5,960 nt of DNA from Roseburia sp. (lineage in GTDB: Bacteria; Bacillota; Clostridia; Lachnospirales; Lachnospiraceae), in assembly GCA_017626625.1 (NCBI GenBank), contig JAGAIK010000596.1, positions 1 through 5,960 on the forward strand, in the 5' to 3' direction. Of this stretch, positions 1 to 4,846 are shown in pieces. Numbering within the stretch: the first letter of the stretch is position 1; every line of letters begins with the position of its first letter. The notes under the pieces were generated by a model, which was not told the origin of the DNA, did no database searches, and saw only the letters and a program-made list of their open reading frames with translations. The position numbers and the translations under genes are program-made.

Positions 1-747
1 GTTATTGTGGAAATCCGTGCAGGTGCAGGCGGAGACGAGGCGGCGCTGTTTGCTGCGGAAATTTACCGTATGTATCAGCATTATGCGGAGGAAAAGCACT
101 GGAAAACAGAGATTATGGAGGCGGACGAGACGGGAATCGGCGGTATGAAGAGCGTTACCTTTATGTTAAGCGGCGCAGGTGCTTATTCCGTGATGAAGTA
201 TGAATCCGGTGTGCACCGTGTACAGCGTGTGCCGGAAACGGAGTCCGGCGGACGTATTCATACTTCTACCATCACCGTGGCTGTGATGCCTGAGGCGGAG
301 GAAGTAGATGTGCAGATTGATGAGAAGGATATCCGCATTGATGTCTGCCGTTCCTCGGGGGCAGGCGGGCAGTGTGTCAACACCACCGACTCTGCGGTCC
401 GGCTGACCCATATTCCTACGGGGATTGTGATTTACAGCCAGACGGAGAAATCCCAGATTCAGAACAAGGCGAAGGCGTTTGCGCTGCTTCGTACCAAGCT
501 GTATGATTTAGAGCAGCAGAAGGCTCATGATGCGGAGGCGGAGCTGCGGAAGAGCCAGGTGGGGACGGGAGACCGTTCGGAGAAAATCAGGACGTATAAT
601 TTTCCCCAGGGCCGGGTGACGGACCACAGGATTAACCTTACGCTGTATAAATTAGATAAGGTGATGAATGGGGATATTCAGGAGATTATTGATGCCTGTA
701 TTGCGGCAGACCAGGCGGCGAAGTTAGCGAAGATGAATGAAGTGTAA
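1..747 (+). CDS. prfA: Peptide chain release factor 1 (RF1), 5'-truncated by window edge
   Basis: RF1 recognises UAA and UAG stop codons in the ribosomal A site and triggers peptidyl-tRNA hydrolysis. The reading frame is open from base 1 ([14 protein letters not shown]...), and 248 residues are present of a family length near 355-360, so roughly the first 110 are off the left edge. The tripeptide anticodon is the RF1 form P-E-T at fragment residues 78-80 (bases 232-240), within [13 protein letters not shown]2 would carry SPF. The catalytic GGQ lies at residues 122-124 (bases 364-372), the glutamine normally methylated by PrmC. The residue after GGQ is Cys (GGQCVN), where E. coli RF1 has His; I believe this is ordinary for clostridial RF1. 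The C-terminus ends [13 protein letters not shown]. The last 11 nt overlap the next ORF, and part of the 3' end is repeated at 1411-1440. Family and subtype are certain. Upstream prmC is expected from common synteny but not visible. Confidence 0.97.
   Translation, partial: VIVEIRAGAGGDEAALFAAEIYRMYQHYAEEKHWKTEIMEADETGIGGMKSVTFMLSGAGAYSVMKYESGVHRVQRVPETESGGRIHTSTITVAVMPEAEEVDVQIDEKDIRIDVCRSSGAGGQCVNTTDSAVRLTHIPTGIVIYSQTEKSQIQNKAKAFALLRTKLYDLEQQKAHDAEAELRKSQVGTGDRSEKIRTYNFPQGRVTDHRINLTLYKLDKVMNGDIQEIIDACIAADQAAKLAKMNEV
709..740 (+). repeat. prfA 3'-end repeat, copy 1 (left flank of candidate insertion)
   Basis: The 15-mer GACCAGGCGGCGAAG at 709-723 recurs exactly at 1411-1425. The octamer ATGAATGA follows in both copies, at 733-740 here and 1426-1433 there. 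The intervening 9 nt (TTAGCGAAG, 724-732) are missing from the second copy. Because GCGAAG occurs on both sides of that interval (718-723 and 727-732), the difference looks like a slippage deletion of three codons. This copy lies inside intact prfA. Confidence 0.85.
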
Positions 748-910
748 GAAATTGATAATTACGATTTTAGATGAGTTTATAGAGGAAACACCGAAGAAGA
801 GCAATACCTCTGCCAGAGGTTCGTTGGCAAAGTATGCTAATACAGCCTTATGGGAGGAGGAAGGAACAGCTTGGGAGAAAGCGGCAGGTGAGAAATATGG
901 TAATGCTTGA
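737..910 (+). CDS. Short antitoxin-like protein (57 aa), partner of downstream PIN toxin
   Basis: The ORF starts at an ATG inside the last codons of prfA and ends in TGA after 57 residues: [19 protein letters not shown], then [18 protein letters not shown] and [20 protein letters not shown]. From memory, the C-terminal pattern ARGSLxKYAN...E..AWExA..EKYGNA resembles the tail of small antitoxins encoded directly before PIN-domain toxins in Lachnospiraceae and related Clostridia; a database comparison would settle this. No Shine-Dalgarno sequence is evident before 737. Translation could arise by termination-reinitiation from prfA, whose stop codon lies 8-10 nt inside this ORF. TTG at 752 is an alternative start. 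The 3' end overlaps the PIN start by 14 nt, the usual arrangement for coupled toxin-antitoxin synthesis. The N-terminus may be a chimera or truncation produced when the cassette joined prfA, because family members I recall are longer. Coding status is likely; function is inferred. Confidence 0.6.
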   Translation: MKCKKLIITILDEFIEETPKKSNTSARGSLAKYANTALWEEEGTAWEKAAGEKYGNA

Positions 911-1253
911 TGCAAATGTTATTTTGAGGTATTTGCTGAATGACCATGAGGAAATGGCTTCGGAAGCTGAGAGGGTTATCAAGAGCCATACAGCATTAGT
1001 TACGATTGAGGTTGTTGCAGAAGTCATTTATGTCCTGAAACGAGTGTACTCTATCGGCAGGGAGGAAATCAAAGAGTCAGTTTTGGGATTTCTTTCCGAG
1101 GTGCAGGTGGAGGAACGAGAGGTTTTGATGCTTGGAATAGAAACTTATGCAGAGCAGAATTTAGATTTTGTGGACTGTATTTTATATGCTTATAAATGTG
1201 TGAAAAAGTATGATATTCTTACCTTTGACAAAAAACTGTTAGCTAATGTATAA
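897..1253 (+). CDS. PIN-domain ribonuclease, VapC-like toxin
   Basis: This 118-aa protein has the size and motif order of a single-domain PIN toxin. These are Mg2+-dependent RNases that usually cleave tRNA or rRNA and are held inactive by a cognate antitoxin. The acidic active-site residues are visible: D5 in [12 protein letters not shown]42 in VVAEVIYVLKR, D93 in LDFVDCILYAYKC, and D111 in ILTFDKKL. All four expected positions are filled, so the enzyme looks competent. I chose the ATG at 897 because AGGTGA (886-891) lies 5 nt upstream; the longer frame reaching back to 834 runs over the antitoxin-like ORF and lacks PIN-like sequence. ATG at 903 is an alternative that still keeps D5. The start overlaps the preceding ORF by 14 nt, implying coupled translation. 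The family is secure. Toxin activity is inferred from family and context, and it could be an orphan toxin if the antitoxin is damaged. Confidence 0.9.
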   Translation: MVMLDANVILRYLLNDHEEMASEAERVIKSHTALVTIEVVAEVIYVLKRVYSIGREEIKESVLGFLSEVQVEEREVLMLGIETYAEQNLDFVDCILYAYKCVKKYDILTFDKKLLANV

Positions 1254-1340
1254 AATGTGTAGTCTGGCTTTAGTCATACATTGGAATTTGCTTTTGTAAT
1301 TAAGTACTGGCGTGCTGGGGTTCTATGGAGGCACACGTTT

Positions 1341-1408
1341 CGAGCCTGCTTAGGCAAAAGAGGTCATTGCTCGGAGCCTATAAACTATGAGGTCTTTGTT
1401 CCGTGAGC
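1341..1408. repeat. Imperfect tandem repeat, unknown origin
   Basis: GAGGTCATTGCTCGGAGC at 1360-1377 is echoed by GAGGTCTTTGTTCCGTGAGC at 1389-1408, 29 nt downstream. The flanks are also related: CGAGCCT at 1341 and CGGAGCCT at 1372. The segment is more GC-rich than its surroundings and abuts the prfA tail copy. It could be a dispersed intergenic repeat, part of a small structured RNA, or the end of a decayed gene. None of these can be decided from one copy. An ATG at 1387 makes a 17-codon frame through the prfA-like tail, but it has no ribosome binding site. Confidence 0.4.
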
Positions 1409-1410
1409 GC

Positions 1411-1440
1411 GACCAGGCGGCGAAGATGAATGAGAATTAG
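1411..1440 (+). pseudogene. Remnant copy of the prfA 3' end
   Basis: The frame GAC CAG GCG GCG AAG ATG AAT GAG AAT TAG reads DQAAKMNEN-stop, against [16 protein letters not shown] in the intact gene. The first 15 bases are identical to 709-723 and the next 8 to 733-740. The stop codon differs (TAG here, TAA in prfA). Similarity does not extend clearly upstream of 1411. With the terminator 59 nt further on, this looks like the displaced original end of prfA or a duplicate of it, left on the far side of the inserted PIN cassette. Confidence 0.7.
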
Positions 1441-1498
1441 GGGAGATAGTTTAAATTTTGGTGTGAAATTGAAAAATTCATAGATGAAATAAGAATTG

Positions 1499-1541
1499 AG
1501 TGCGCTATGTCGGTTTAAGTGGCTGATATAGGGCACTTTTT
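1499..1541 (+). terminator. Rho-independent terminator, probably the original prfA operon terminator
   Basis: The arm AGTGCGCTATGTCGG (1499-1513) pairs with CTGATATAGGGCACT (1523-1537) over 15 positions, with two G-U pairs and one G-G mismatch, around a 9-nt loop. A run of five T residues (1537-1541) follows. It lies downstream of the prfA tail remnant and upstream of the acetyltransferase promoter, so it separates the prfA/PIN transcript from the next unit. Confidence 0.85.
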
Positions 1542-1613
1542 GTGCGGAAAATTTTGTCACGAGAATGTAGGAAATTGGCTATAAGGTGTATGGAATAGTG
1601 CCAAGAGAGAGTA

Positions 1614-1642
1614 TTGTGGTAGAAAGGTGACTAGGATATAAT
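1614..1642 (+). promoter_or_regulatory. Sigma-A-type promoter for the GNAT gene
   Basis: A perfect -10 box TATAAT (1637-1642) is preceded at 17-bp spacing by TTGTGG (1614-1619), a partial match to TTGACA. A second TATAAT lies at 1644-1649. The predicted start near 1650 leaves a leader of about 33 nt with the strong site GGAGGGG at 1667-1673, 9 nt before the ATG. The position just after the terminator supports an independent transcription unit. Confidence 0.65.
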
Positions 1643-1682
1643 TTATAATATCAATTTAGAATTGTAGGAGGGGATTTTATTT

Positions 1683-2201
1683 ATGAAAATATTAAAAACG
1701 GATAGGTTATACCTTAGAAATTTAGAGTTATCAGATACGGATTATATATATGAATATCGTAATAATGAAGAATGTTACAAATATCAACGATGGGATGATT
1801 TTTCAAGGGGTGACATTAAATTATTTATCCTAAAATTCCGGGAGGATAGCTTCCTGTCTACGAAAGAGGAACAACACTTTGCAATCTGTTTAGAGGCTGA
1901 TGATGTATTAGTCGGAGAATTAGCTTATTTTCATAATGAAGAAGATAATTGTATTACTTTAGGGATTACAATTTCCTATCAATACCACAAAAACGGATTT
2001 GCATTTGAAATATTGAAAGAAGTTATTAGAAAGATTAATGACAAGTATTCATCAATGGATATTGTTGGATTAATTGAAAAAGAAAATTTCAAAAGTGTGA
2101 AGCTTTTTGAAAAACTTGGATTTGAACAAGAATGTTATGCGGCATCTATTTCCTCATATGTTTATGTGCTATATGGGAAGAAATTAGATGAAAAAATATG
2201 A
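1683..2201 (+). CDS. GNAT-family N-acetyltransferase, RimJ/RimL-like
   Basis: This 172-aa cytoplasmic protein is expected to move an acetyl group from acetyl-CoA to an amine on a small molecule or protein. The N-terminus, TDRLYLRNLELSDTDYIYEY (residues 6-25), is typical of the RimJ/RimL-type Acetyltransf_3 branch. The acetyl-CoA loop is the Q/RxxGxG/A-type segment around YQYHKNGFA (residues 99-107), following beta-strand ITLGITI. The closing motif is KENFKSVKLFEKLGFEQE (residues 133-150), with the Asn and the LGF turn usual for GNATs. The start is set by GGAGGGG 9 nt upstream. The gene has its own promoter and is clearly richer in A+T than prfA or the MATE gene, with AT-ending codons dominating, which suggests separate acquisition. 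The substrate cannot be predicted; drug or ribosomal-protein acetylation are both open. It ends 50 bp before a truncated DUF3990 gene. Confidence 0.92.
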   Translation: MKILKTDRLYLRNLELSDTDYIYEYRNNEECYKYQRWDDFSRGDIKLFILKFREDSFLSTKEEQHFAICLEADDVLVGELAYFHNEEDNCITLGITISYQYHKNGFAFEILKEVIRKINDKYSSMDIVGLIEKENFKSVKLFEKLGFEQECYAASISSYVYVLYGKKLDEKI

Positions 2202-2251
2202 GTATGTGGGGTTAGGAACATGGATGAAAACGAAAGAATTGTCTGGGTGGT

Positions 2252-2629
2252 GTGGAATGGCTGCGGAAACATTTTTTATTGGATATCAGCGATTATGATG
2301 TGATAATAGGGTATCGGGCAGATGATTCCTATTTTTCCTTTGCAAGAGCATTCGTTAATAATGAGATTTCATTAGAGCAGCTATCCTATGCGATGCGTCT
2401 GGGAAAATTAGGGGAGCAGATTGTATTAAAAAGCAGCAGAGTGTTTTCGAAAATTGAATTTTTGGAATATCACATTGCGGATTCGGCAGAATATTATGTA
2501 AAGCGAAAAAACAGAGATGAAGAGGCAAGAAACGCCTTTTTCAAAGAATTGGAGAGGGAGGATATGGAGGGAATTTATATTCGTGATTTGCTTCGGGGGG
2601 AGGTGTCAATTCATGATTTACGCCTATAA
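2252..2629 (+). pseudogene. DUF3990-family protein, apparently missing its N-terminal part
   Basis: The frame reads VEWLRKHFLLDISDYDVIIG, then YRADDSYFSFARAFVNNEIS, and ends HDLRL (125 aa from GTG 2252; the open frame extends back to 2228). The blocks YDVIIGYRADDSYFSF, LSYAMRLGKLGEQ and YYVKRK match what I remember of the C-terminal half of DUF3990 proteins in Clostridia. Full-length members begin with a segment near LYHGS and a KDFGxGFY-like stretch, and nothing like that is found in any frame between 2202 and 2252. No convincing ribosome binding site precedes the GTG. I therefore read it as a 5'-truncated gene, about 70-100 residues short by memory. DUF3990 has been linked to the ADP-ribosyltransferase fold, so the intact protein may be a toxin-like enzyme; the lost part would include the NAD-binding start of that fold. 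The last 17 nt overlap the XRE gene. A short functional C-terminal product is possible but less likely. Confidence 0.65.
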
Positions 2630-3263
2630 TGAAATGTATTTGAATGACGCTATGCGTAACATGGCAGAGATGTTAGATTATGCGGCAGAAAGACTTGCAA
2701 TGAATATGGATGATTTTTTTGCACTGTTTATTACCAGCGGATTGGCAGAGCAGTTTGGAAAAGGTACGCCTAAGTTCGTCAGCGGACTATCCGGAACGGA
2801 ACTGGCAATGCTGGTATTAGAAAAAAGTGGTATGGAGATGGAGTTTCCTATGGCAAGAATCGATTATGAATGTTCAACTGCGTACTGGTGTGGCTGGGTT
2901 CTGGCTTACTATCAGTGGGTGACAGGTCAGACCTTTAAGGAGATTCATAAAACAATTTCTCTGGCGGAAATTGAGAGGTTATATCCGACACTTCACGAAG
3001 CGTCGGAAGACAAATTTGTAGATACGGTAAAGCAGCTTGTACGATTGAAACAATATGCTACGAAGCTGCAGACTTTGAGAAAAGCTGCCGGATATTCCCA
3101 ACGGGAATTAGCCGAGTGCGCCGGCATCAATCTGCGGACACTGCAGCAGTATGAAATACGGGCTAAGGATATTAATAAGGCGGCAGCATCTACTTTGGCA
3201 GCGTTATCAAGGCCTCTCGGCTGCCGTATGGAGGATTTGCTGGAAAATTCATTAATGATATAA
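2613..3263 (+). CDS. XRE-type helix-turn-helix protein paired with DUF3990
   Basis: This 216-aa protein has two parts. Residues 1-130 form an alpha-rich domain (MIYAYNEMYLNDAMRNMAEM..., FFALFITSGLAEQFGKGTP) that I associate with proteins encoded directly after DUF3990 genes. Residues 151-211 are an XRE/HTH_3 DNA-binding domain, with the helix-turn-helix at YSQRELAECAGINLRTLQQY (161-180) and the tail LGCRMEDLLE. I chose ATG 2613 because GGGGGGAGG (2595-2603) lies 9 nt upstream and the protein aligns with DUF3990 partners from MIYAYNE on; the frame upstream to 2517 is only the overlapped gene read out of phase. The 17-nt overlap implies translational coupling. By analogy with toxin-antitoxin operons it may neutralise the DUF3990 protein and repress the operon, but this is inference. 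It looks intact although its partner is truncated. Its end overlaps the convergent AraC gene by 12 nt. Confidence 0.88.
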   Translation: MIYAYNEMYLNDAMRNMAEMLDYAAERLAMNMDDFFALFITSGLAEQFGKGTPKFVSGLSGTELAMLVLEKSGMEMEFPMARIDYECSTAYWCGWVLAYYQWVTGQTFKEIHKTISLAEIERLYPTLHEASEDKFVDTVKQLVRLKQYATKLQTLRKAAGYSQRELAECAGINLRTLQQYEIRAKDINKAAASTLAALSRPLGCRMEDLLENSLMI

Positions 3264-4124
3264 GTTCCGGTACACCGAAGGAGTAACCCCATACTTATCC
3301 GTAAACGCCCTGGTAAAATAGGACAGATTCCGAAACCCCGTATCCGCCGCAATACGGATAACCTTTTCTCCCCCGTCAGCAAGCTGCCTTGCCGCCATTT
3401 CCAACCGGTAATTTTTCAGATATTGGGAAAAGCTCTTTCCCGTCAGTTCCTTAAACAACTTCATAAAGTAGCTGGAAGAAAATCCGCACATATCCGCCGC
3501 AGCGGAAACAGAAATATCCGTCTCATAGTGTTCCTGAATATACAGGAGCACTTTTTTTAATTTGTCATAAGTATTTTGCAGCGTAAGCTCCGAATTGCTG
3601 ACCGGAAAGCTGCGGCGGTTTAAGTAGGAAATCACGGCAAAAAGACTGGATTTTACCATAAGTTCATCCTCCACATCCCGCCCTTCCCTAGTTTCCGTAA
3701 GATAGGAAATGTAAGGCCGTATCTGCCCGTTGAGTTCTGTTCCTGCCCCAAGATAAACAGGGACAGACTTTGTGTGGTCGTAAAGCGGTTTAAAATATTT
3801 TTCATAGCAGACATCATTTTCCGAAGCGTTCAGCAGAGAAAAACGGAACAGGATATTGAAATATTCTAACTGCTGTTCCGGATAGCGTTCAATGGAGTGC
3901 ACCATCTGGGGCAGCACCACCAGAATGTCGCCGGGCTTCACGTCGTATGCCACAGAAGAAACCGTGACAACGCCCCCGCCTCCGGTCACATAGATAAATT
4001 CCATCTCATCATGCCAGTGCAGCGGCACGGAGGGGAGATATTTTGGCAGATTTCCGTTGTAGGCAGTGTAGGGAAAAGTAAGCATACCGTGGGTTTTTGT
4101 TTCATGTAAAAATTCCTGTTTCAT
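3252..4124 (-). CDS. AraC-family transcriptional regulator with N-terminal cupin domain
   Basis: This 290-aa regulator has an N-terminal cupin-type ligand domain: HWHDEMEFIYVTGG at 36-49, PGDILVVLPQMVHS at 64-77, with His36, His38 and His76 in the usual positions. The C-terminal AraC double helix-turn-helix covers about 190-288. The first HTH is at DISVSAAADMCGFSSSYFMK (203-222), the second around 254-277, ending in the family signature GFRNLSYFTRAFTDKYGVTPSVYR. The start at 4124 is supported by GAGG 6 nt upstream (minus strand). It probably binds a small organic ligand and controls the divergent kinase-like/MATE operon, and perhaps itself, through the 19-bp tandem repeats at 4212-4249. That link rests on divergent arrangement only. 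The 3' end overlaps the XRE gene by 12 nt tail to tail, and no terminator is visible between them. Family assignment is certain; the ligand is unknown. Confidence 0.96.
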   Translation of the reverse strand: MKQEFLHETKTHGMLTFPYTAYNGNLPKYLPSVPLHWHDEMEFIYVTGGGGVVTVSSVAYDVKPGDILVVLPQMVHSIERYPEQQLEYFNILFRFSLLNASENDVCYEKYFKPLYDHTKSVPVYLGAGTELNGQIRPYISYLTETREGRDVEDELMVKSSLFAVISYLNRRSFPVSNSELTLQNTYDKLKKVLLYIQEHYETDISVSAAADMCGFSSSYFMKLFKELTGKSFSQYLKNYRLEMAARQLADGGEKVIRIAADTGFRNLSYFTRAFTDKYGVTPSVYRNLYH

Positions 4125-4211
4125 GGTTCACCTCATGTTTGTGCCAAAACGGATGTTTTTTGTATAGCGTGTATCTTTCTGTGAAAAATATTTCTTTTGG
4201 ATACAGGAACC

Positions 4212-4249
4212 GATTCCCTTAAAAAGAGAGGATTGTGTTAAAAAGAGAA
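4212..4249. promoter_or_regulatory. 19-bp tandem direct repeat, candidate AraC operator
   Basis: The units 4212-4230 (GATTCCCTTAAAAAGAGAG) and 4231-4249 (GATTGTGTTAAAAAGAGAA) match at 15 of 19 positions: GATT, three variable bases, then TTAAAAAGAGA. A third partial element, CGATTC, occurs at 4252-4257, repeating the CGATTC at 4211-4216. AraC-family monomers commonly bind direct repeats spaced about two helical turns apart. The repeats lie in the divergent intergenic region and end where a -35 box for the kinase-like operon would sit, which suits an activator. Function is inferred. Confidence 0.55.
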
Positions 4250-4268
4250 AACGATTCTACAAGAATTA

Positions 4269-4289
4269 TATAAAACCAAAGCGTATAAT
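4269..4289 (+). promoter_or_regulatory. Candidate -10 region of the kinase/MATE operon
   Basis: TATAAA occurs at 4269-4274 and a perfect TATAAT at 4284-4289. Neither has a recognisable -35 box at 16-18 bp, as expected for an activator-dependent promoter. The first gives a start near 4281 and a leader that includes the full ribosome binding site at 4296-4303. The second would start almost on that site and is less plausible. Confidence 0.35.
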
Positions 4290-4308
4290 GCAAGGAAAGG
4301 AGGCAGAA

Positions 4309-4836
4309 ATGAAGGTAAAGGAAACAGATTATGAGGTAATCAAACTATTAGGACATGGAAAAGGGGGCTATTCCTATCTGGTAAGCCATGGAAAAGAGAG
4401 ATTTGTGTTAAAACAGATTCACCATGAGCCATGCGATTATTACCAGTTTGGAAATAAGCTCGAAGCCGAAATGCGGGACTATGAAAGGCTTTGTAAGACA
4501 GGCATTTTGCTGCCGAAGCTGTTTACGGTGGACGAGGGGAAAGAGCGGATTTTAAAGGAGTACATCGAAGGCCCTACCGTTTATGATTTGATTTTAGAGG
4601 GCGGTATGAAAGAGCACTATCTCCGGCAGGGAAAAGCGATGGCGGAGGCAGTGAAAAAACAGGGGCTGAATATTGATTATTTTCCCACCAATTTTGTGGT
4701 GCAGGAAGAAAAGCTCTACTACATTGACTATGAGTGCAATGACTACATGGAAGAGTGGAGTTTTGAGAACTGGGGCATCCGCTACTGGTCAAAAACCTCG
4801 GAATTGATAGACTATGCAGAGAAACATAAAAAATAG
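4309..4836 (+). CDS. Small protein-kinase/APH-fold phosphotransferase-like protein
   Basis: This 175-aa protein carries a condensed kinase fold. The elements are a glycine loop LGHGKGGYSYLV (14-25), the ATP lysine in FVLKQI (K35), a likely helix-C Glu near 52-54, and the hinge KEYIEGP (83-89). A catalytic segment follows, NIDYFPTNFVV (121-131), with Asp123 and Asn128, and then a metal-binding YYIDYECN (138-144) with Asp140 in place of DFG. All core catalytic positions are filled, so activity is plausible. The length is far below that of Ser/Thr kinases or antibiotic phosphotransferases (about 250 or more), because much of the C-lobe is missing. I chose ATG 4309 because AAAGGAGG (4296-4303) is 5 nt upstream; an in-frame ATG at 4288 lies before that site and overlaps a -10-like box. 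The MATE gene follows after 10 nt, so they are co-transcribed. The phosphate acceptor (drug, sugar or protein) is unknown. Confidence 0.8.
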   Translation: MKVKETDYEVIKLLGHGKGGYSYLVSHGKERFVLKQIHHEPCDYYQFGNKLEAEMRDYERLCKTGILLPKLFTVDEGKERILKEYIEGPTVYDLILEGGMKEHYLRQGKAMAEAVKKQGLNIDYFPTNFVVQEEKLYYIDYECNDYMEEWSFENWGIRYWSKTSELIDYAEKHKK

Positions 4837-4846
4837 CAGGAGATAT

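Larger units (their letters stand above)
724..1425 (+). other. Candidate inserted segment carrying a PIN toxin-antitoxin module
   Basis: This 702-nt interval runs from the end of the first 15-mer prfA-tail repeat to the end of the second. It holds the short antitoxin-like ORF, the PIN gene and an AT-rich/imperfect-repeat tail. Beyond it come a second prfA-type terminal codon run and an intrinsic terminator suited to end the original prfA transcript. No integrase, transposase or terminal inverted repeats are visible, so the mechanism is unknown. It could be site-specific insertion, recombination between related prfA tails, or a duplication followed by replacement. The interpretation is inference from the repeat and gene order. 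Confidence 0.45.
1254..1682. other. 429-bp region without a full gene between PIN and acetyltransferase genes
   Basis: Reading left to right, it contains an unassigned AT-rich stretch (1254-1310), a GC-richer segment with imperfect direct repeats (1341-1408), a short copy of the prfA 3' end (1411-1440), an AT-rich spacer, an intrinsic terminator (1499-1541), and the promoter and ribosome binding site of the acetyltransferase gene (1614-1673). A weak hairpin just after the PIN stop (AATGTGT near 1253 pairing with ATACATT ending at 1281) has no T-tract and is not called a terminator. No protein-coding frame here looks convincing. Confidence 0.7.

Noticed and set aside
752..781. TTGATA (752-757) and TTTATA (776-781) as a promoter for the PIN gene
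   Set aside because: The spacing is 18 bp, but the -10 box matches consensus at only about three positions and it lies inside the antitoxin-like ORF; too weak to call.
1253..1281. Hairpin after the PIN stop as a terminator
   Set aside because: The stem is only about 7 bp, contains a G-U pair, and no T-run follows.
1378..1560. Minus-strand 60-codon open frame across the prfA remnant and terminator
   Set aside because: It spans the terminator hairpin and the prfA tail copy, has no ribosome binding site and has no recognisable protein features.
2202..2300. Frameshift explanation for the missing DUF3990 N-terminus
   Set aside because: All three forward frames between 2202 and 2252 were read, and none encodes a DUF3990-like N-terminal segment; loss fits better than a frameshift.
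2993..3382. Minus-strand 129-codon open frame
   Set aside because: It lies opposite the XRE helix-turn-helix and overlaps the start of the AraC C-terminus in a different frame; no domain features are seen.
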